64,000 bases of DNA from Achromobacter pestifer. Its GTDB lineage: Bacteria; Pseudomonadota; Gammaproteobacteria; Burkholderiales; Burkholderiaceae_B. Position numbers and translations under genes: made by a program. Below the pieces are notes generated by a model. It worked only from the letters and a program-made list of their open reading frames with translations. It was not told the origin of the DNA and did no database searches. The first letter of the stretch is position 1; each line of letters begins with the position of its first letter. Shown here piece after piece: positions 47,216 through 56,352 of the stretch. The stretch is from assembly GCF_013267355.1 (NCBI RefSeq), contig NZ_CP053985.1, positions 3,782,001-3,846,000 of the forward strand, given 5' to 3'.

Positions 47216-48184
47216 ATGAAGCGACGCTGTTTTCTCAAGGTATGTGCTGTATCGATGGCCGCGGCGCCGGTGGTGGCGCGGGCCCAGGACCGCATCATCA
47301 GGATCGTGGTGCCGTTCGCGCCAGGAGGCTCTGGCGATCTGATTCCACGCATTGTTGCGCCGGCCATGTCGGAACGGCTGGGCATGACGGTGATCGTGGA
47401 GAACCGGGCCGGCGCTGGCGGCGTGATCGGCGCGACCTATGTGGCGCGCGCGCCGGCGGATGGGCTCACGCTGGGGGTGGCGACCGTCAGCACGCATGCG
47501 ATACAGCCCGCCGTGCTGGCAAAGCCGCCGTACAACCCGCTGAAGGATTTCACGCCCATCTCCAATTTGGCTCGGGTGCCCAATGTGATTTCCATCAATC
47601 CGGGCCTGTCGGCGCAGGACATGGCCGAGTTCATCGTGCTGGCCAAGCAGCGCGGCGGCGATATCACCTACGGGTCGCCCGGCGTGGGATCGCTGGGGCA
47701 CATGATGGGCGAACTGTTCGCCCAGGCCACGGGCGCGCCCATGCGGCATATTCCGTACCGTGGGGCCGGCCCGGCGTTGCAGGACGCCATCGCGGGCCAC
47801 GTAGATGTGCTGTGCGACAACCTGCCCGCGTCATTGCCCCATATCCAGGGCAAGCGCTTGCGCGCGCTGGGGGTGGCCTGGCCCGGCAGGGTGGAGCAGT
47901 TGCCGGACGTTCCCACCTTTGCGCAGGTCGGTGTACAGGCGCTCAATGATCCTGCCTGGTTCGGACTGGTTGCGCCCGCGGGAACGCCCGCGGCTTTTGT
48001 GCAGCGTGTCAGCGAGGCGGCCGCGGCTGCGCTGAAAAATCCGGAGGTGGCCAGCCGGATCAGGCAGTTGGGCGCGGTGCCTCAAGGCGGCCAGCCGGAG
48101 GCATTCGCGGCCGATATCCAATCCGAACTGGATAAATGGCGCCGTGTCGCCAACGCCGGCAACATTTCCCTGGAGGCCAATTGA
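47216..48184 (+). CDS. Bug/TctC-family periplasmic solute-binding protein
   Basis: 322 residues. Signal sequence MKRRCFLKVCAVSMAAAPVVARAQ resembles a Tat leader (RRCFLK). Bug blocks: RIVVPFAPGGSGDLIPRIVAPAM, VIVENRAGAGGVIGATYVARAPADGLTLG, GSPGVGSLGHMMGELFAQATGAPMRHIPYRGAGPALQDAIAGHVDVL. Likely captures an amino or acylamino compound handled by the operon's M20 deacylase and aminotransferase. Its stop overlaps the TTG start of the next gene. Confidence 0.88.
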   Translation: MKRRCFLKVCAVSMAAAPVVARAQDRIIRIVVPFAPGGSGDLIPRIVAPAMSERLGMTVIVENRAGAGGVIGATYVARAPADGLTLGVATVSTHAIQPAVLAKPPYNPLKDFTPISNLARVPNVISINPGLSAQDMAEFIVLAKQRGGDITYGSPGVGSLGHMMGELFAQATGAPMRHIPYRGAGPALQDAIAGHVDVLCDNLPASLPHIQGKRLRALGVAWPGRVEQLPDVPTFAQVGVQALNDPAWFGLVAPAGTPAAFVQRVSEAAAAALKNPEVASRIRQLGAVPQGGQPEAFAADIQSELDKWRRVANAGNISLEAN

Positions 48185-49347
48185 CTGATCAATCTCTTGA
48201 TTGCTCCAGCGAAACGCTAGCCTGGTTGGAATCGCTGATCGCCTGCCCCACCGTATCCGGCAGCCACTCCAACCTTGAGCTGCTGGCGCAGGCGGAATCG
48301 TTCCTGCGCAAGATTGGTTTCGCGGTGCGCTACACCTACAGCGAGGACCGCAAGCGTGCCAACCTGTACGCCAGCTTCGGGGGCAGCGTGGGCGGAATCC
48401 TGCTTTCCGGCCATACGGATGTCGTGCCGGTGGCGGGACAGGATTGGACTCGGGATCCGTTCCGCCTGACCGACGAAGGCGAACGGCTCTATGGCCGCGG
48501 CACGTGCGACATGAAGGGATTTCTCGCATGTGTGCTGGCGACCGTGGGTCGCCTGGGCAGCGGCAGGCTGGCCCGGCCCGTGCATATCGCGCTGACTTAC
48601 GACGAAGAGATCGGCTGTGTCGGCGTGCGTGGGCTGCTGGCAGGCCTGCGGCAGCAAGGCATTCAGCCGTCCGCGTGCATCGTCGGCGAGCCGACCCGCA
48701 TGGAGGTTGTGCGTGCGCACAAGGGCCGTCACTCCTGGCGCTGCAATGTCCGGGGCAGGGCAGAGCACTCGTCACTGAGCGGCACGGGCGTGAACGCCGC
48801 GGAGACGGCCTGCGTCCTCGCGGCGGAAGTCGCGGCGCAGGCCCAGGCATTGCAGTCCGCAAAACGTGACGAGGGCTTCTATGTGCCCTTCTCGACGATG
48901 GCGGTTTGCCGTGTGCATTCCGGACATGCATCGAATGTGATTCCCGAAGAGGCGGAGTTCGACTTTGATCTGCGGTTCCTGCCGGGCGTCGATCCCGACG
49001 CCGTATTGGCGCCCATCCATCAGCGCGCCGGGGAGCTTGAGCGGACGATGCGGCAAAGGGTTCCCGAATCGCAGGTGCTGCTGATGCAGCGCACATCGGT
49101 GCCTGCATTGGTGCCCAGGCCGGATACCGACATGCTGGTGGAAGCCTTGTTCCAGGCCGGAGCGCAAGTTGGCGGGCACGTTGCGTACACAACGGAAGGC
49201 GGGCTCTATCAGCAAGCGGGCATTCCGGCCTTGGTCTGCGGGCCAGGCGACATCAACCAAGCCCACACGGCGGATGAGTACATCCTGCGCAGCCAGCTCG
49301 GGATGTGTGAATCCGTGCTGGAGCGGTTGCTGGCAGGCGGGCCGTGA
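48181..49347 (+). CDS. M20-family deacylase, acetylornithine deacetylase (ArgE)-like
   Basis: 388 residues from TTG at 48181, whose TTGA overlap with the previous stop indicates coupling; an upstream start inside the Bug gene is unlikely. Two-zinc M20 peptidase: ligands in LLSGHTDVVPV, RGTCDMKGF, YDEEIGCVG (catalytic Glu), IVGEPTRM and the last His in NQAHTADEY. Hydrolyses N-acyl groups from amino acids. The conserved set is that of ArgE, but the operon context makes an N-acyl amino acid of catabolic origin more likely than acetylornithine. Confidence 0.87.
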   Translation: MTDQSLDCSSETLAWLESLIACPTVSGSHSNLELLAQAESFLRKIGFAVRYTYSEDRKRANLYASFGGSVGGILLSGHTDVVPVAGQDWTRDPFRLTDEGERLYGRGTCDMKGFLACVLATVGRLGSGRLARPVHIALTYDEEIGCVGVRGLLAGLRQQGIQPSACIVGEPTRMEVVRAHKGRHSWRCNVRGRAEHSSLSGTGVNAAETACVLAAEVAAQAQALQSAKRDEGFYVPFSTMAVCRVHSGHASNVIPEEAEFDFDLRFLPGVDPDAVLAPIHQRAGELERTMRQRVPESQVLLMQRTSVPALVPRPDTDMLVEALFQAGAQVGGHVAYTTEGGLYQQAGIPALVCGPGDINQAHTADEYILRSQLGMCESVLERLLAGGP

Positions 49348-50012
49348 TACGCATAGGTGCGGCGGAGGCGACTGCCTCCTGCCTTCTGCCGCCGCTGTTG
49401 GTCCGCTGGGCCCAAACGCATCCCGGCGTACCCATCCGACTGCGGGTCCTCAGCGCTGAAGCCATTTGCGCCGGCTTGCGGGAGAACGAGCTGGATATCG
49501 GCTTCACGCATGGTGCCGTCGGGATGGCGGGATTGCTCGCTCGTCGCTGGATGAACGAAGCCTGGCTGGTCGTCGCGCGGCCGCAGCATCCCCTGGCGCA
49601 GGGCGTGGGGCCGATATCGCTGGACATGCTGCGCCAGGCCCAATGGGCCTGGCTGGCGGCATCGGAAACCGCCCAGGATGCGGTACGGCAGAGATTCGAG
49701 CATGGCGTTGGCGCCTTGGACGTGGCGCTCGGATTGGGTTCGGTCCAGGCAGTGATAGCCATCGTGCAGAACAGCGATCTGCTGGCATTCCTGCCGCGCC
49801 ACGCCGTACAGCCCGCCCTGCATCGAGACGCCCTGACTGCGCTGGAAACGGAGGGCACGCCGCTGAGCCTATCGCTTGAAATGCTCACGCGCCCGGACCT
49901 GCGGCTGTCTGGGCCGGTGGCGGGTTTCCTGGACTTTTGCCACGCAGAGGTCGCCGAACTTTCGTCCACGGCCAGCTGCGGGGCGGTGAGAACGCTTGCC
50001 TGGCCGGGTTGA
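49344..50012 (+). CDS. Stand-alone LysR effector (substrate-binding) domain without HTH
   Basis: 222 residues from GTG at 49344, joined to the previous gene by a GTGA overlap. The protein starts exactly where LysR effector domains begin (IRIGAAEATASCLLPPLLVRWAQTH) and has both lobes: ENELDIGFTHG, WLVVARPQHPLAQG, VGALDVALGLGSVQAVIAIVQNSDLLAFLPRHAV, up to PVAGFLDFC. No DNA-binding domain is encoded upstream since that DNA codes for the deacylase. It may be a decayed regulator or a soluble ligand/dimerisation partner of LysR proteins. Confidence 0.75.
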   Translation: MIRIGAAEATASCLLPPLLVRWAQTHPGVPIRLRVLSAEAICAGLRENELDIGFTHGAVGMAGLLARRWMNEAWLVVARPQHPLAQGVGPISLDMLRQAQWAWLAASETAQDAVRQRFEHGVGALDVALGLGSVQAVIAIVQNSDLLAFLPRHAVQPALHRDALTALETEGTPLSLSLEMLTRPDLRLSGPVAGFLDFCHAEVAELSSTASCGAVRTLAWPG

Positions 50013-50187
50013 AGGCAGGCCCGACGCAGCCTATGCCAAAAAGACGGAAAAATTCATCGTGAAAAAGTCAATCAAAAAAATATAGATCGTTGATTCTTAT
50101 TGAATTGCTCCGCCAATTTGAATGAGTTCCGGCGTGGAATGCCCGATTCTTCAGCGCATTGTGGTTTTCTAAATATATAATTCATCT

Positions 50188-50206
50188 GATAAGCATTCGC
50201 ATTTAG
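50188..50206. promoter_or_regulatory. Candidate Fur box upstream of the siderophore receptor
   Basis: GATAAGCATTCGCATTTAG at 50188-50206 matches the 19-base Fur consensus at about 11 positions, in particular the GATAA and CATT ends. It lies 19 bases before the GTG start of the receptor in an AT-rich region, where iron repression would be expected. Match is moderate. Confidence 0.5.
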
Positions 50207-50224
50207 ATATCGGATGGATGAATT

Positions 50225-52387
50225 GTGCCCAAGAAAACTCAGTTGACAATCGCGCTGTGCGTCCAGTGCTTCAGCCCAGCCGTTGCGCTGTCTTTGATTC
50301 TTCCCGCCAGCGCCAGCGCTCAGACCACGACGCTGCAGCCCGTCACCGTGACCGCGGGTTCGGTATCTGAGGAGGCCTTGCCCGCGCCTTATGCCGGCGG
50401 GCAGGTGGCGCAGGGTGCGCGCCTGGGTCTGATGGGCAATCAGGACGTGATGGACACGCCGTTCAACGTCACCAGCTATACCTCCGAGCTGATCCAGAAT
50501 CAGCAGGCGCGTACCCTGGCGGACGTCATGGCCAACGATCCTTCCGTGCGGTTCACGACGTCGAGCGGGCATGCCTATGAGAACTTCCGGATCCGCGGCT
50601 TCGACGTCAACCAGAACGATGTGGCGATCAATGGCATGTACGGCCTGGCGCCCATGGGCCGCACGCCGCTAGAGTTCGTCGAGCGGGTGGAGGTGCTGAA
50701 AGGCCCGAATGCCTTGTTCAGCGGCATGGCGCCCAGCGGCGCGGTGGGCGGCACGATCAACCTGGTGCCCAAGCGGGCGGAAGACACGCCCAACGCCACC
50801 TTCGGCGTGAACTGGCAGGCCGACGGCCAGCTGGGCACGACCATCGATGCCGGCCGCCGCTTCGGCTCCGCCAATGAATGGGGCGCGCGCGTCAACGGCT
50901 CGTTCAGCGACGGCGCCACCACGCTGGACGGCCAATCCAGAAAACGTGAGTTCCTGTCCGCCGGGCTGGATTATCGCGGCAGCGCCTTGAGCGCGTCGAT
51001 AGACGCTTACCACAGCCAGGAGTCGTTCTCGGGCGGCACGCCGGCCATGTTCTGGTTCGGCGGCTCCGTCGTTCCGGAGGCGCCCGATCCCCGCATCAAC
51101 CAGTTCAGCACCGGCAATGGCAGCATCCAGAGCAACGCCGTCGTGGCGCGCGCCGAGTACCGCTTCAATGACAGCGTATCGGCCTTCGCTGGCGTGGGTA
51201 GGCGCGACAGCCATCAATCGGGCCTGATCAATGGCACCCACGCGCGGCAGATCGACGCCAACGGCAATTTCACTGGCTCCATCATCGGCCAGCGCGCCTA
51301 CACGGACGCCACCTCGGCCGAAGCGGGTTTGCGCTCGCGCTTCAACACGGGCAGCGTGCGGCACGAGCTGGTGCTCCAGGCCTCCTTGCTGAAGCTGGAA
51401 GACGGGTCGGCCACCGGCACCGCATCGACCTTCAAGTCCAACATTTACGACCCGATCACGCCGGTCATGCCGGCCGTGCCCGGCAGCGCGCCCAAGACGG
51501 CGGAGAACACGCTGTCCAGCCTGGCGCTGGTGGACACCATGTCCTTCTTCGACGACAAGCTGCTCCTGACCGGCGGCCTGCGCAACCAGCGCGTGAAGAC
51601 CACCAACTTCGACAAGACAGGCAAGACGACGGCGCGCTATGACGAGGACGCCGTGACGCCCGCCGTGGCCATCGTCGTCAAGCCCTGGGGACCGGATGTC
51701 TCCCTGTATGCCAACTACGTGCAGGGCCTGAGCAAGGGCGATAGCGTCACGGACACCACGGCCAGCAACTATGGCCAGGTGTTCGCGCCCTACAAGACCA
51801 AGCAGCAGGAGCTGGGCGTCAAATGGAACGCCGGCACTTTCACCAATACCCTGGCGTTCTTCCAGATCGACAAACCCATGCTGGTCACGGAGGGTTCCAC
51901 GGCCAAGCCTACGTATGCGGACGGCGGCGAAAAGCGGGTACGCGGCGTGGAATGGAACACGTTCGGCGAGCTGGCCCCAGGTGTGCGCGTGCTGGGCGGC
52001 GTCACCTATACGCAAGGCACGCAGGTCAAGACCTCGTATGGCCGCTATGACGGCAACACCGCGGTGGGCGCGCCGCGTTGGCAGGCCAATACCGGGTTGG
52101 AATGGGACATGCCCTGGGTACCCGGCCTGACGCTGAGCGGGCGCGTGCAGGCGACCTCGAGCCAATACGCGGATGCCGCCAACAAGCTGCAGATTCCGGG
52201 TTGGGGCCAACTGGACCTGGGCGCCCGCTACGCCACGCAGGTCAACGGCCGTGACGTGGTGCTGCGCCTGAACGTCAACAACGTGTTCGACAAACACTAC
52301 TACGCCGGCAGTTTCAGCGACACGACGCCTATCGTGACGCTGGGTCCGGCGCGCACCGTGACTGCCTCCGCCAGCATCAGTTTCTGA
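50225..52387 (+). CDS. TonB-dependent siderophore receptor
   Basis: 720 residues. Start GTG at 50225 (MPKKTQLTIAL...); nearby ATGs are out of frame. Signal peptide to about residue 32 (ILPASASAQ). Plug domain residues ~60-180: NVTSYTSELIQNQQARTLADVMANDPSVR, FRIRGFDVNQNDVAINGMYG, VERVEVLKGPNALFSGMAPSGAVGGTINLVPKR, typical of ferric-siderophore receptors. The 22-strand barrel ends in Phe (SASISF), as required for outer membrane insertion. Energised by TonB-ExbBD, encoded elsewhere. First gene of the iron unit. Confidence 0.94.
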   Translation: MPKKTQLTIALCVQCFSPAVALSLILPASASAQTTTLQPVTVTAGSVSEEALPAPYAGGQVAQGARLGLMGNQDVMDTPFNVTSYTSELIQNQQARTLADVMANDPSVRFTTSSGHAYENFRIRGFDVNQNDVAINGMYGLAPMGRTPLEFVERVEVLKGPNALFSGMAPSGAVGGTINLVPKRAEDTPNATFGVNWQADGQLGTTIDAGRRFGSANEWGARVNGSFSDGATTLDGQSRKREFLSAGLDYRGSALSASIDAYHSQESFSGGTPAMFWFGGSVVPEAPDPRINQFSTGNGSIQSNAVVARAEYRFNDSVSAFAGVGRRDSHQSGLINGTHARQIDANGNFTGSIIGQRAYTDATSAEAGLRSRFNTGSVRHELVLQASLLKLEDGSATGTASTFKSNIYDPITPVMPAVPGSAPKTAENTLSSLALVDTMSFFDDKLLLTGGLRNQRVKTTNFDKTGKTTARYDEDAVTPAVAIVVKPWGPDVSLYANYVQGLSKGDSVTDTTASNYGQVFAPYKTKQQELGVKWNAGTFTNTLAFFQIDKPMLVTEGSTAKPTYADGGEKRVRGVEWNTFGELAPGVRVLGGVTYTQGTQVKTSYGRYDGNTAVGAPRWQANTGLEWDMPWVPGLTLSGRVQATSSQYADAANKLQIPGWGQLDLGARYATQVNGRDVVLRLNVNNVFDKHYYAGSFSDTTPIVTLGPARTVTASASISF

Positions 52388-52398
52388 ACGCGGGCTGC

Positions 52399-52423
52399 GC
52401 TGTCCGCCCCTGTACCGGACAGC
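52399..52423 (+). terminator. 8-bp hairpin between receptor and downstream membrane genes
   Basis: GCTGTCCG (52399-52406) pairs with CGGACAGC (52416-52423) across a 9-base loop, 11 bases after the receptor stop. No T-run follows. It may lower expression of the downstream genes relative to the receptor; function inferred. Confidence 0.35.
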
Positions 52424-52472
52424 CGATCCGCCGCAGGGGCTGGCAGGCAGGTATCGGGGATTTCATCCAGGG

Positions 52473-52766
52473 ATGACCATGGAAGTCCTAACTCTTCTCA
52501 GCCTGGCCAGCCTGTTCCTGGGCTGCTTCTGTATCTATCGCGCTTCGCCCAATCAGCGATGGGGCGTGGCGCCTTGGCCGGCCCTGTCCGCCCGCGCCGC
52601 GGGCGTCCTGCTGCTGGCGCTGGGAGGTTGGGGCTGCCTGCGCGCATTCTCTGCCGTTGCCGCCGTGTTCGTGTTCTGCACGGCCTTGATGCTGTTCTTC
52701 AGCCTGATGCCATATCTGGGCGTGCTGGCGGGCCTGCGCGGAAGCGATACCCATGAAGCCTGCTAA
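52473..52766 (+). CDS. Small membrane protein, DUF3325-like, iron-uptake associated
   Basis: 97 residues, three hydrophobic helices (about 4-21, 42-57, 60-85). Resembles the small DUF3325 proteins found next to PepSY proteins and siderophore receptors. Function unknown; position suggests a helper of iron reduction or import at the inner membrane. It starts at ATG 52473; another Met follows at the third codon. It overlaps the next gene by 14 bases. Confidence 0.65.
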   Translation: MTMEVLTLLSLASLFLGCFCIYRASPNQRWGVAPWPALSARAAGVLLLALGGWGCLRAFSAVAAVFVFCTALMLFFSLMPYLGVLAGLRGSDTHEAC

Positions 52767-53043
52767 GCCCGCGCCGATCCGGCGCGACTGGATCTCCAAG
52801 AGCCTGGCGGGCGTGCTGCTGGGTTTCGCGCTGGCCATGGGCGCCAGCGCGGCGCTTGCCGCGTTGACTGCGGGCATTCCCTTGGCGACGCGCTCGCAGC
52901 TGGCCATGTGGCTGGTGCCGCCGGTCTGGCTGGGCATCGCGAGCGCCGTCTACTTCTTCGCCAGCGGCCTGCGCGCCTGGATCTGGCTGGGCGGCGCTTG
53001 CGCGCTGCTTTATGGCGGGCTGTTTTTCGCCAAGGCGATCTGA
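52753..53043 (+). CDS. Small membrane protein, DUF3649-like, iron-uptake associated
   Basis: 96 residues with three helices: about 18-40 (GVLLGFALAMGASAALAALT), 48-70 (LAMWLVPPVWLGIASAVYFF) and 74-94 (LRAWIWLGGACALLYGGLFF). Fits the DUF3649 family of putative iron uptake proteins, which occurs in this gene order. It overlaps the previous gene by 14 bases and is followed after 15 bases by the PepSY gene. Molecular role is not established. Confidence 0.65.
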   Translation: MKPAKPAPIRRDWISKSLAGVLLGFALAMGASAALAALTAGIPLATRSQLAMWLVPPVWLGIASAVYFFASGLRAWIWLGGACALLYGGLFFAKAI

Positions 53044-53058
53044 GGAGAGTCCGCGACC

Positions 53059-54687
53059 ATGAGAGCCGACTACATACGCATCTACAAATCCGTCCATACC
53101 TGGACGGGTATCCTGACCGGCATGGCGTTGTTCATCGCGTTCTACGCCGGCGCGCTGACCATATTCAAGGAACCGCTTACCCGTTGGGCGACGCCGCCCG
53201 CGGCCGTCTCGCCGGTGCCGCTGGAAGAGGCGCCCGGCCTCATCGCCAGGACCCTGCAAGCGCGGCCGGATGTGGCCAAGGGGTTCAGTATCCAACTGCA
53301 GGACGCTGAAAACGTGCCGGCCCGCATGGGCTGGGAAGTCCGTGACGGGCAGGCCGACGACCACGATGAATCGTCGATCCGCCACTATGTTGCCTATCTG
53401 GATGCGGGCGGCGAGTTGCGGCTGGAGGAGTCCGCACCCAGCGGGCTGATGCCGTTCATCGACGTGCTGCACCGCGTGGTGGGCCTGCCCGCGGACAGCG
53501 ATCCCAACCGCTGGTTAATGGGCATCATCGCATCGCTCTATGCAATCGCCCTGGTATCGGGGGTGATCGTGCTGTTGCCGTCGCTGGTCAAGGACTTCTT
53601 CGCCTTGCGGGTCGGCAAGAACCTGAAGCGCATGTGGCTGGATGCGCACAACGTGGTGGGCATCGTGTCGCTGCCATTTCACATCATCATGGCGCTCAGC
53701 TCCGTGGTGTTCGCGTTTCACGACGGGATCTATGACCTGCAGGACAAGCTGATGTACGAAGGCAAGCTGGGATCCGTTTTCCAGCGCTCCGGCGGCGGCG
53801 CGCCGGCCGGAGAGGCCAGGAATCCCGCAGACATGCTGACGCCCGTGCAACTGGCAGCCCAGGCGCGCAGCCTGGCGCCAGGCTTTGAGCCGAGTGCGCT
53901 GCAGTACCAGCAAGTCACCAGCCCGCGCGCCATCGTGCGCGTCTGGGGCAAGGACGACAGCGCGGTGTCGCCGCGGGCGCGGGGCGGTTTCGTGGCGCTG
54001 GACCCCTACACCGGCAAGGTGCTCAACCGCGACTATCTGCCGGGCGGGCAGGATGCGCCCAACCTCTGGGTCAGCAGCTTCTTCGCGCTGCACATGGCTT
54101 CCTTCGGCGGCGCGGCGGTGCAGTGGCTCTATTTCCTGCTTGGACTGGCGGGCGCCTGGCTGTTCTATAGCGGCAATCTGCTGTGGATAGAAACCCGCCG
54201 CAAGCGCGCCAACCGGCAGACCGGCGAGATTCCGGTGCAGCGCTTGGATACGCGGCTGATGGCGTCGGCGACCGTGGGCGTCTGTCTCGGGTGCGTGTGC
54301 GGCATTTCCTTGATGATGGTGGCGTCCAAATGGCTGAGCGGGCATGTGAGCGATCTGAATGCCTGGCTCCAAGGGCTGTACTACGCGGCGTTCTTCGCCA
54401 GCGTGGCCTGGGCTTTTCTGCGCGGGGGCGCGGCGGCGGGGGTACACCTGCTATGGCTGGCGGCGGCGTTGACGCTGGCGATACCGGCGACTTCGCTGGT
54501 GGGCGGCCTGTTTCCCGCCTCCGGGCTTTGGGCGCACGCGTCCGCCGCGGCGCTGGCAGTGGATGCGACGGCCTTGGCGGCAGCGCTGGGGTTTGCCTGG
54601 ATGGCGAAGGTCAGCGCGCGCAGGATCGGCCAGGGCGACGCCGACAGCGCATGGGCGCCGAGGCGGCTTGCCGCGCGCGAGGGATAG
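53059..54687 (+). CDS. PepSY-associated TM-helix protein (PiuB/FpvG-like inner-membrane reductase)
   Basis: 542 residues. Helix 1 with YKSVHTWTGILTGMALFIAFYAGALTIFKE has the family's His in the first helix; further helices near 155-180, 200-225, 350-375, then four at the C-terminus (from ~395). A periplasmic loop of ~120 residues and a second PepSY-like region (~270-340, ARAIVRVWGKDDSAVSPRARGGFVALDPYTGKVL) are present. Members bind haem or reduce Fe(III)-siderophore on the periplasmic side. Placed between receptor and esterase. Confidence 0.88.
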   Translation: MRADYIRIYKSVHTWTGILTGMALFIAFYAGALTIFKEPLTRWATPPAAVSPVPLEEAPGLIARTLQARPDVAKGFSIQLQDAENVPARMGWEVRDGQADDHDESSIRHYVAYLDAGGELRLEESAPSGLMPFIDVLHRVVGLPADSDPNRWLMGIIASLYAIALVSGVIVLLPSLVKDFFALRVGKNLKRMWLDAHNVVGIVSLPFHIIMALSSVVFAFHDGIYDLQDKLMYEGKLGSVFQRSGGGAPAGEARNPADMLTPVQLAAQARSLAPGFEPSALQYQQVTSPRAIVRVWGKDDSAVSPRARGGFVALDPYTGKVLNRDYLPGGQDAPNLWVSSFFALHMASFGGAAVQWLYFLLGLAGAWLFYSGNLLWIETRRKRANRQTGEIPVQRLDTRLMASATVGVCLGCVCGISLMMVASKWLSGHVSDLNAWLQGLYYAAFFASVAWAFLRGGAAAGVHLLWLAAALTLAIPATSLVGGLFPASGLWAHASAAALAVDATALAAALGFAWMAKVSARRIGQGDADSAWAPRRLAAREG

Positions 54688-54723
54688 CGGATCGCGGCGC
54701 CCATGTCTTGAACAAATGAATGG

Positions 54724-56325
54724 ATGAACATGCGTAAAAAGAACAGCTTGGAATGGCGGGATTGGATGTCGTCGGCGGCGCTGGCGGTTTCCTTGATGGG
54801 CGTGGCGCCGGGCATGGCAGCGGCACAGTCCAAGCAGGGCGCCGTGACGCCCGAGGCCCGAGTAGACGAACGGATTTCCCTGCAAAAGGGAGAGTTCCTG
54901 GCGGGAACCTGGGCCGCCGATTCCGGCGTGACCCTGGATCTGTTGGACAGCGCCGGGCAGCAAGTGCGCCGGCTGAGTGACGCGGAGAAGCCGGCCGGAA
55001 CCTTGATGCTGGTGGCGCCGGCAGACGGCCTCTACACCGTGCGCGCGCAGGGCCAGGGCGTGTTCCGGTGGGCCGTGACGGAACGCCTGCCCCTTGCGGA
55101 ACAGCGTGCGCCCGCGCCGGCGCTCGAGAGCCCGCGCCTGGCCGCGCTGGCGGCGACGCTGGCCGGGGGCGGCACGACGGATGCCTTCTGGGATGAGGTG
55201 GCGCGGCGCGGCACGCCGCTGGTCGAGGCCGTGGACGCCAGGCATGACCGCGTCACATTCCTGTGGCGGGGCGCCGAACGCAATGTGCGCCTGTTCGGCG
55301 GACCATCGTCGGACCATGCGCAGTTGGCGCGCCTGGGCAATTCCGATGTCTGGCATGCCAGCTTTGTCGTACCCCGATCCACGCGTCTGTCATATCGCCT
55401 GGCGCCCGATGTGCCGGAGCTCCCAGGCTCAGGGATGGCGCGGCGCCGCGCCATCCTGGCCACGGCGCAGGCCGATCCGAACAACGCCAAGGCATATCCC
55501 GCGCGGGGCGTCGACGCGTACCAAACCTATTCCATGCTGGAACTGGCGGAAGCGCCGCCGCAGTCCTGGGTCGAACCCCGCGCGGGCGTGCGGCAGGGAA
55601 CGGTCGAGACCCTGGAGCTGCGCAGCGATCTCATGCGCAACACGCGCAAGATCCACCTGTACCGTCCTGCGGGCTGGCAGCCTGGCGCCGCCAACAATCA
55701 CGTCTTGGTGCTGTTCGATGCCGGCGCCTATCTGGGCCGCGTGCCTACGCCCACCATTCTGGACAACATGATCGCCGCGGGCGTCATTCCGCCGACGGCG
55801 GCGCTGCTCATCGACAACCCCACGGCGGAATCCCGCAGCCAGGAATTGCCGCCCAACCCAGACTTTGCAGACTTCCTCGCGAAAGAGTTGATGCCGTGGG
55901 CGCGCAAGCAAGGCATCAACGCGCCTGCCGCGCGCACCGTCATCGGCGGGTCCAGCTACGGCGGACTGGCGTCGGCCTATGCGGCGTTGCGCCACCCCGA
56001 GGTCTTCGGCAACGTGCTCAGCCAGTCCGGTTCCTATTGGTGGTCGCCCGCGGGCGAGGAGGACCAGTGGCTGACGCGGCAGTTCGTCGCGGTGCGCAAG
56101 CTGCCGGTGCGCTTTTTTCTCGGCGCCGGCCTGTTCGAATCCGGACGCGGCGGTCAGCCGGGCATCCTGGAGACCAACCGGCATCTGCGGGACGTGCTGC
56201 GCGCCAAGGGCTATCTGGTGACGCACCGCGAGGTGGCGGGCGGGCACGATTACCTGGTCTGGCGCGGGACGTTGTCGGATGGCTTGCTGGATTTGATCGG
56301 CACCGGCAAGCAGGGCGGCGGATAA
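54724..56325 (+). CDS. Exported ferric enterobactin-type esterase (Fes/PfeE-like alpha/beta hydrolase)
   Basis: 533 residues. N-terminal signal region (MSSAALAVSLMGVAPGMAAAQ, cut near 35), then a β-rich domain (~45-125) and a C-terminal esterase domain starting ~290. Nucleophile Ser411 in GGSSYGGLAS (GxSxG), catalytic His508 in GGHDYLVWR; LIDNPTAESRSQELPPNPDF is the substrate loop shared with Fes. It should hydrolyse the trilactone backbone of enterobactin-like siderophore in the periplasm. It closes the iron unit. Active-site residues are all visible; substrate inferred. Confidence 0.85.
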   Translation: MNMRKKNSLEWRDWMSSAALAVSLMGVAPGMAAAQSKQGAVTPEARVDERISLQKGEFLAGTWAADSGVTLDLLDSAGQQVRRLSDAEKPAGTLMLVAPADGLYTVRAQGQGVFRWAVTERLPLAEQRAPAPALESPRLAALAATLAGGGTTDAFWDEVARRGTPLVEAVDARHDRVTFLWRGAERNVRLFGGPSSDHAQLARLGNSDVWHASFVVPRSTRLSYRLAPDVPELPGSGMARRRAILATAQADPNNAKAYPARGVDAYQTYSMLELAEAPPQSWVEPRAGVRQGTVETLELRSDLMRNTRKIHLYRPAGWQPGAANNHVLVLFDAGAYLGRVPTPTILDNMIAAGVIPPTAALLIDNPTAESRSQELPPNPDFADFLAKELMPWARKQGINAPAARTVIGGSSYGGLASAYAALRHPEVFGNVLSQSGSYWWSPAGEEDQWLTRQFVAVRKLPVRFFLGAGLFESGRGGQPGILETNRHLRDVLRAKGYLVTHREVAGGHDYLVWRGTLSDGLLDLIGTGKQGGG

Positions 56326-56352
56326 ACCCGGCTTGAACGCTGGCAGGGCTGC

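Noticed and set aside
45500-47800. Minus-strand open frame of about 760 codons opposite the TPP enzyme
   Set aside because: Antisense to a conserved three-domain enzyme and rich in Arg/His/Gly; no domain signature.
48181-49347. Biosynthetic acetylornithine deacetylase argE
   Set aside because: Motifs fit ArgE, but the gene is coupled to a catabolic-looking operon, and a symbol would overstate the substrate.
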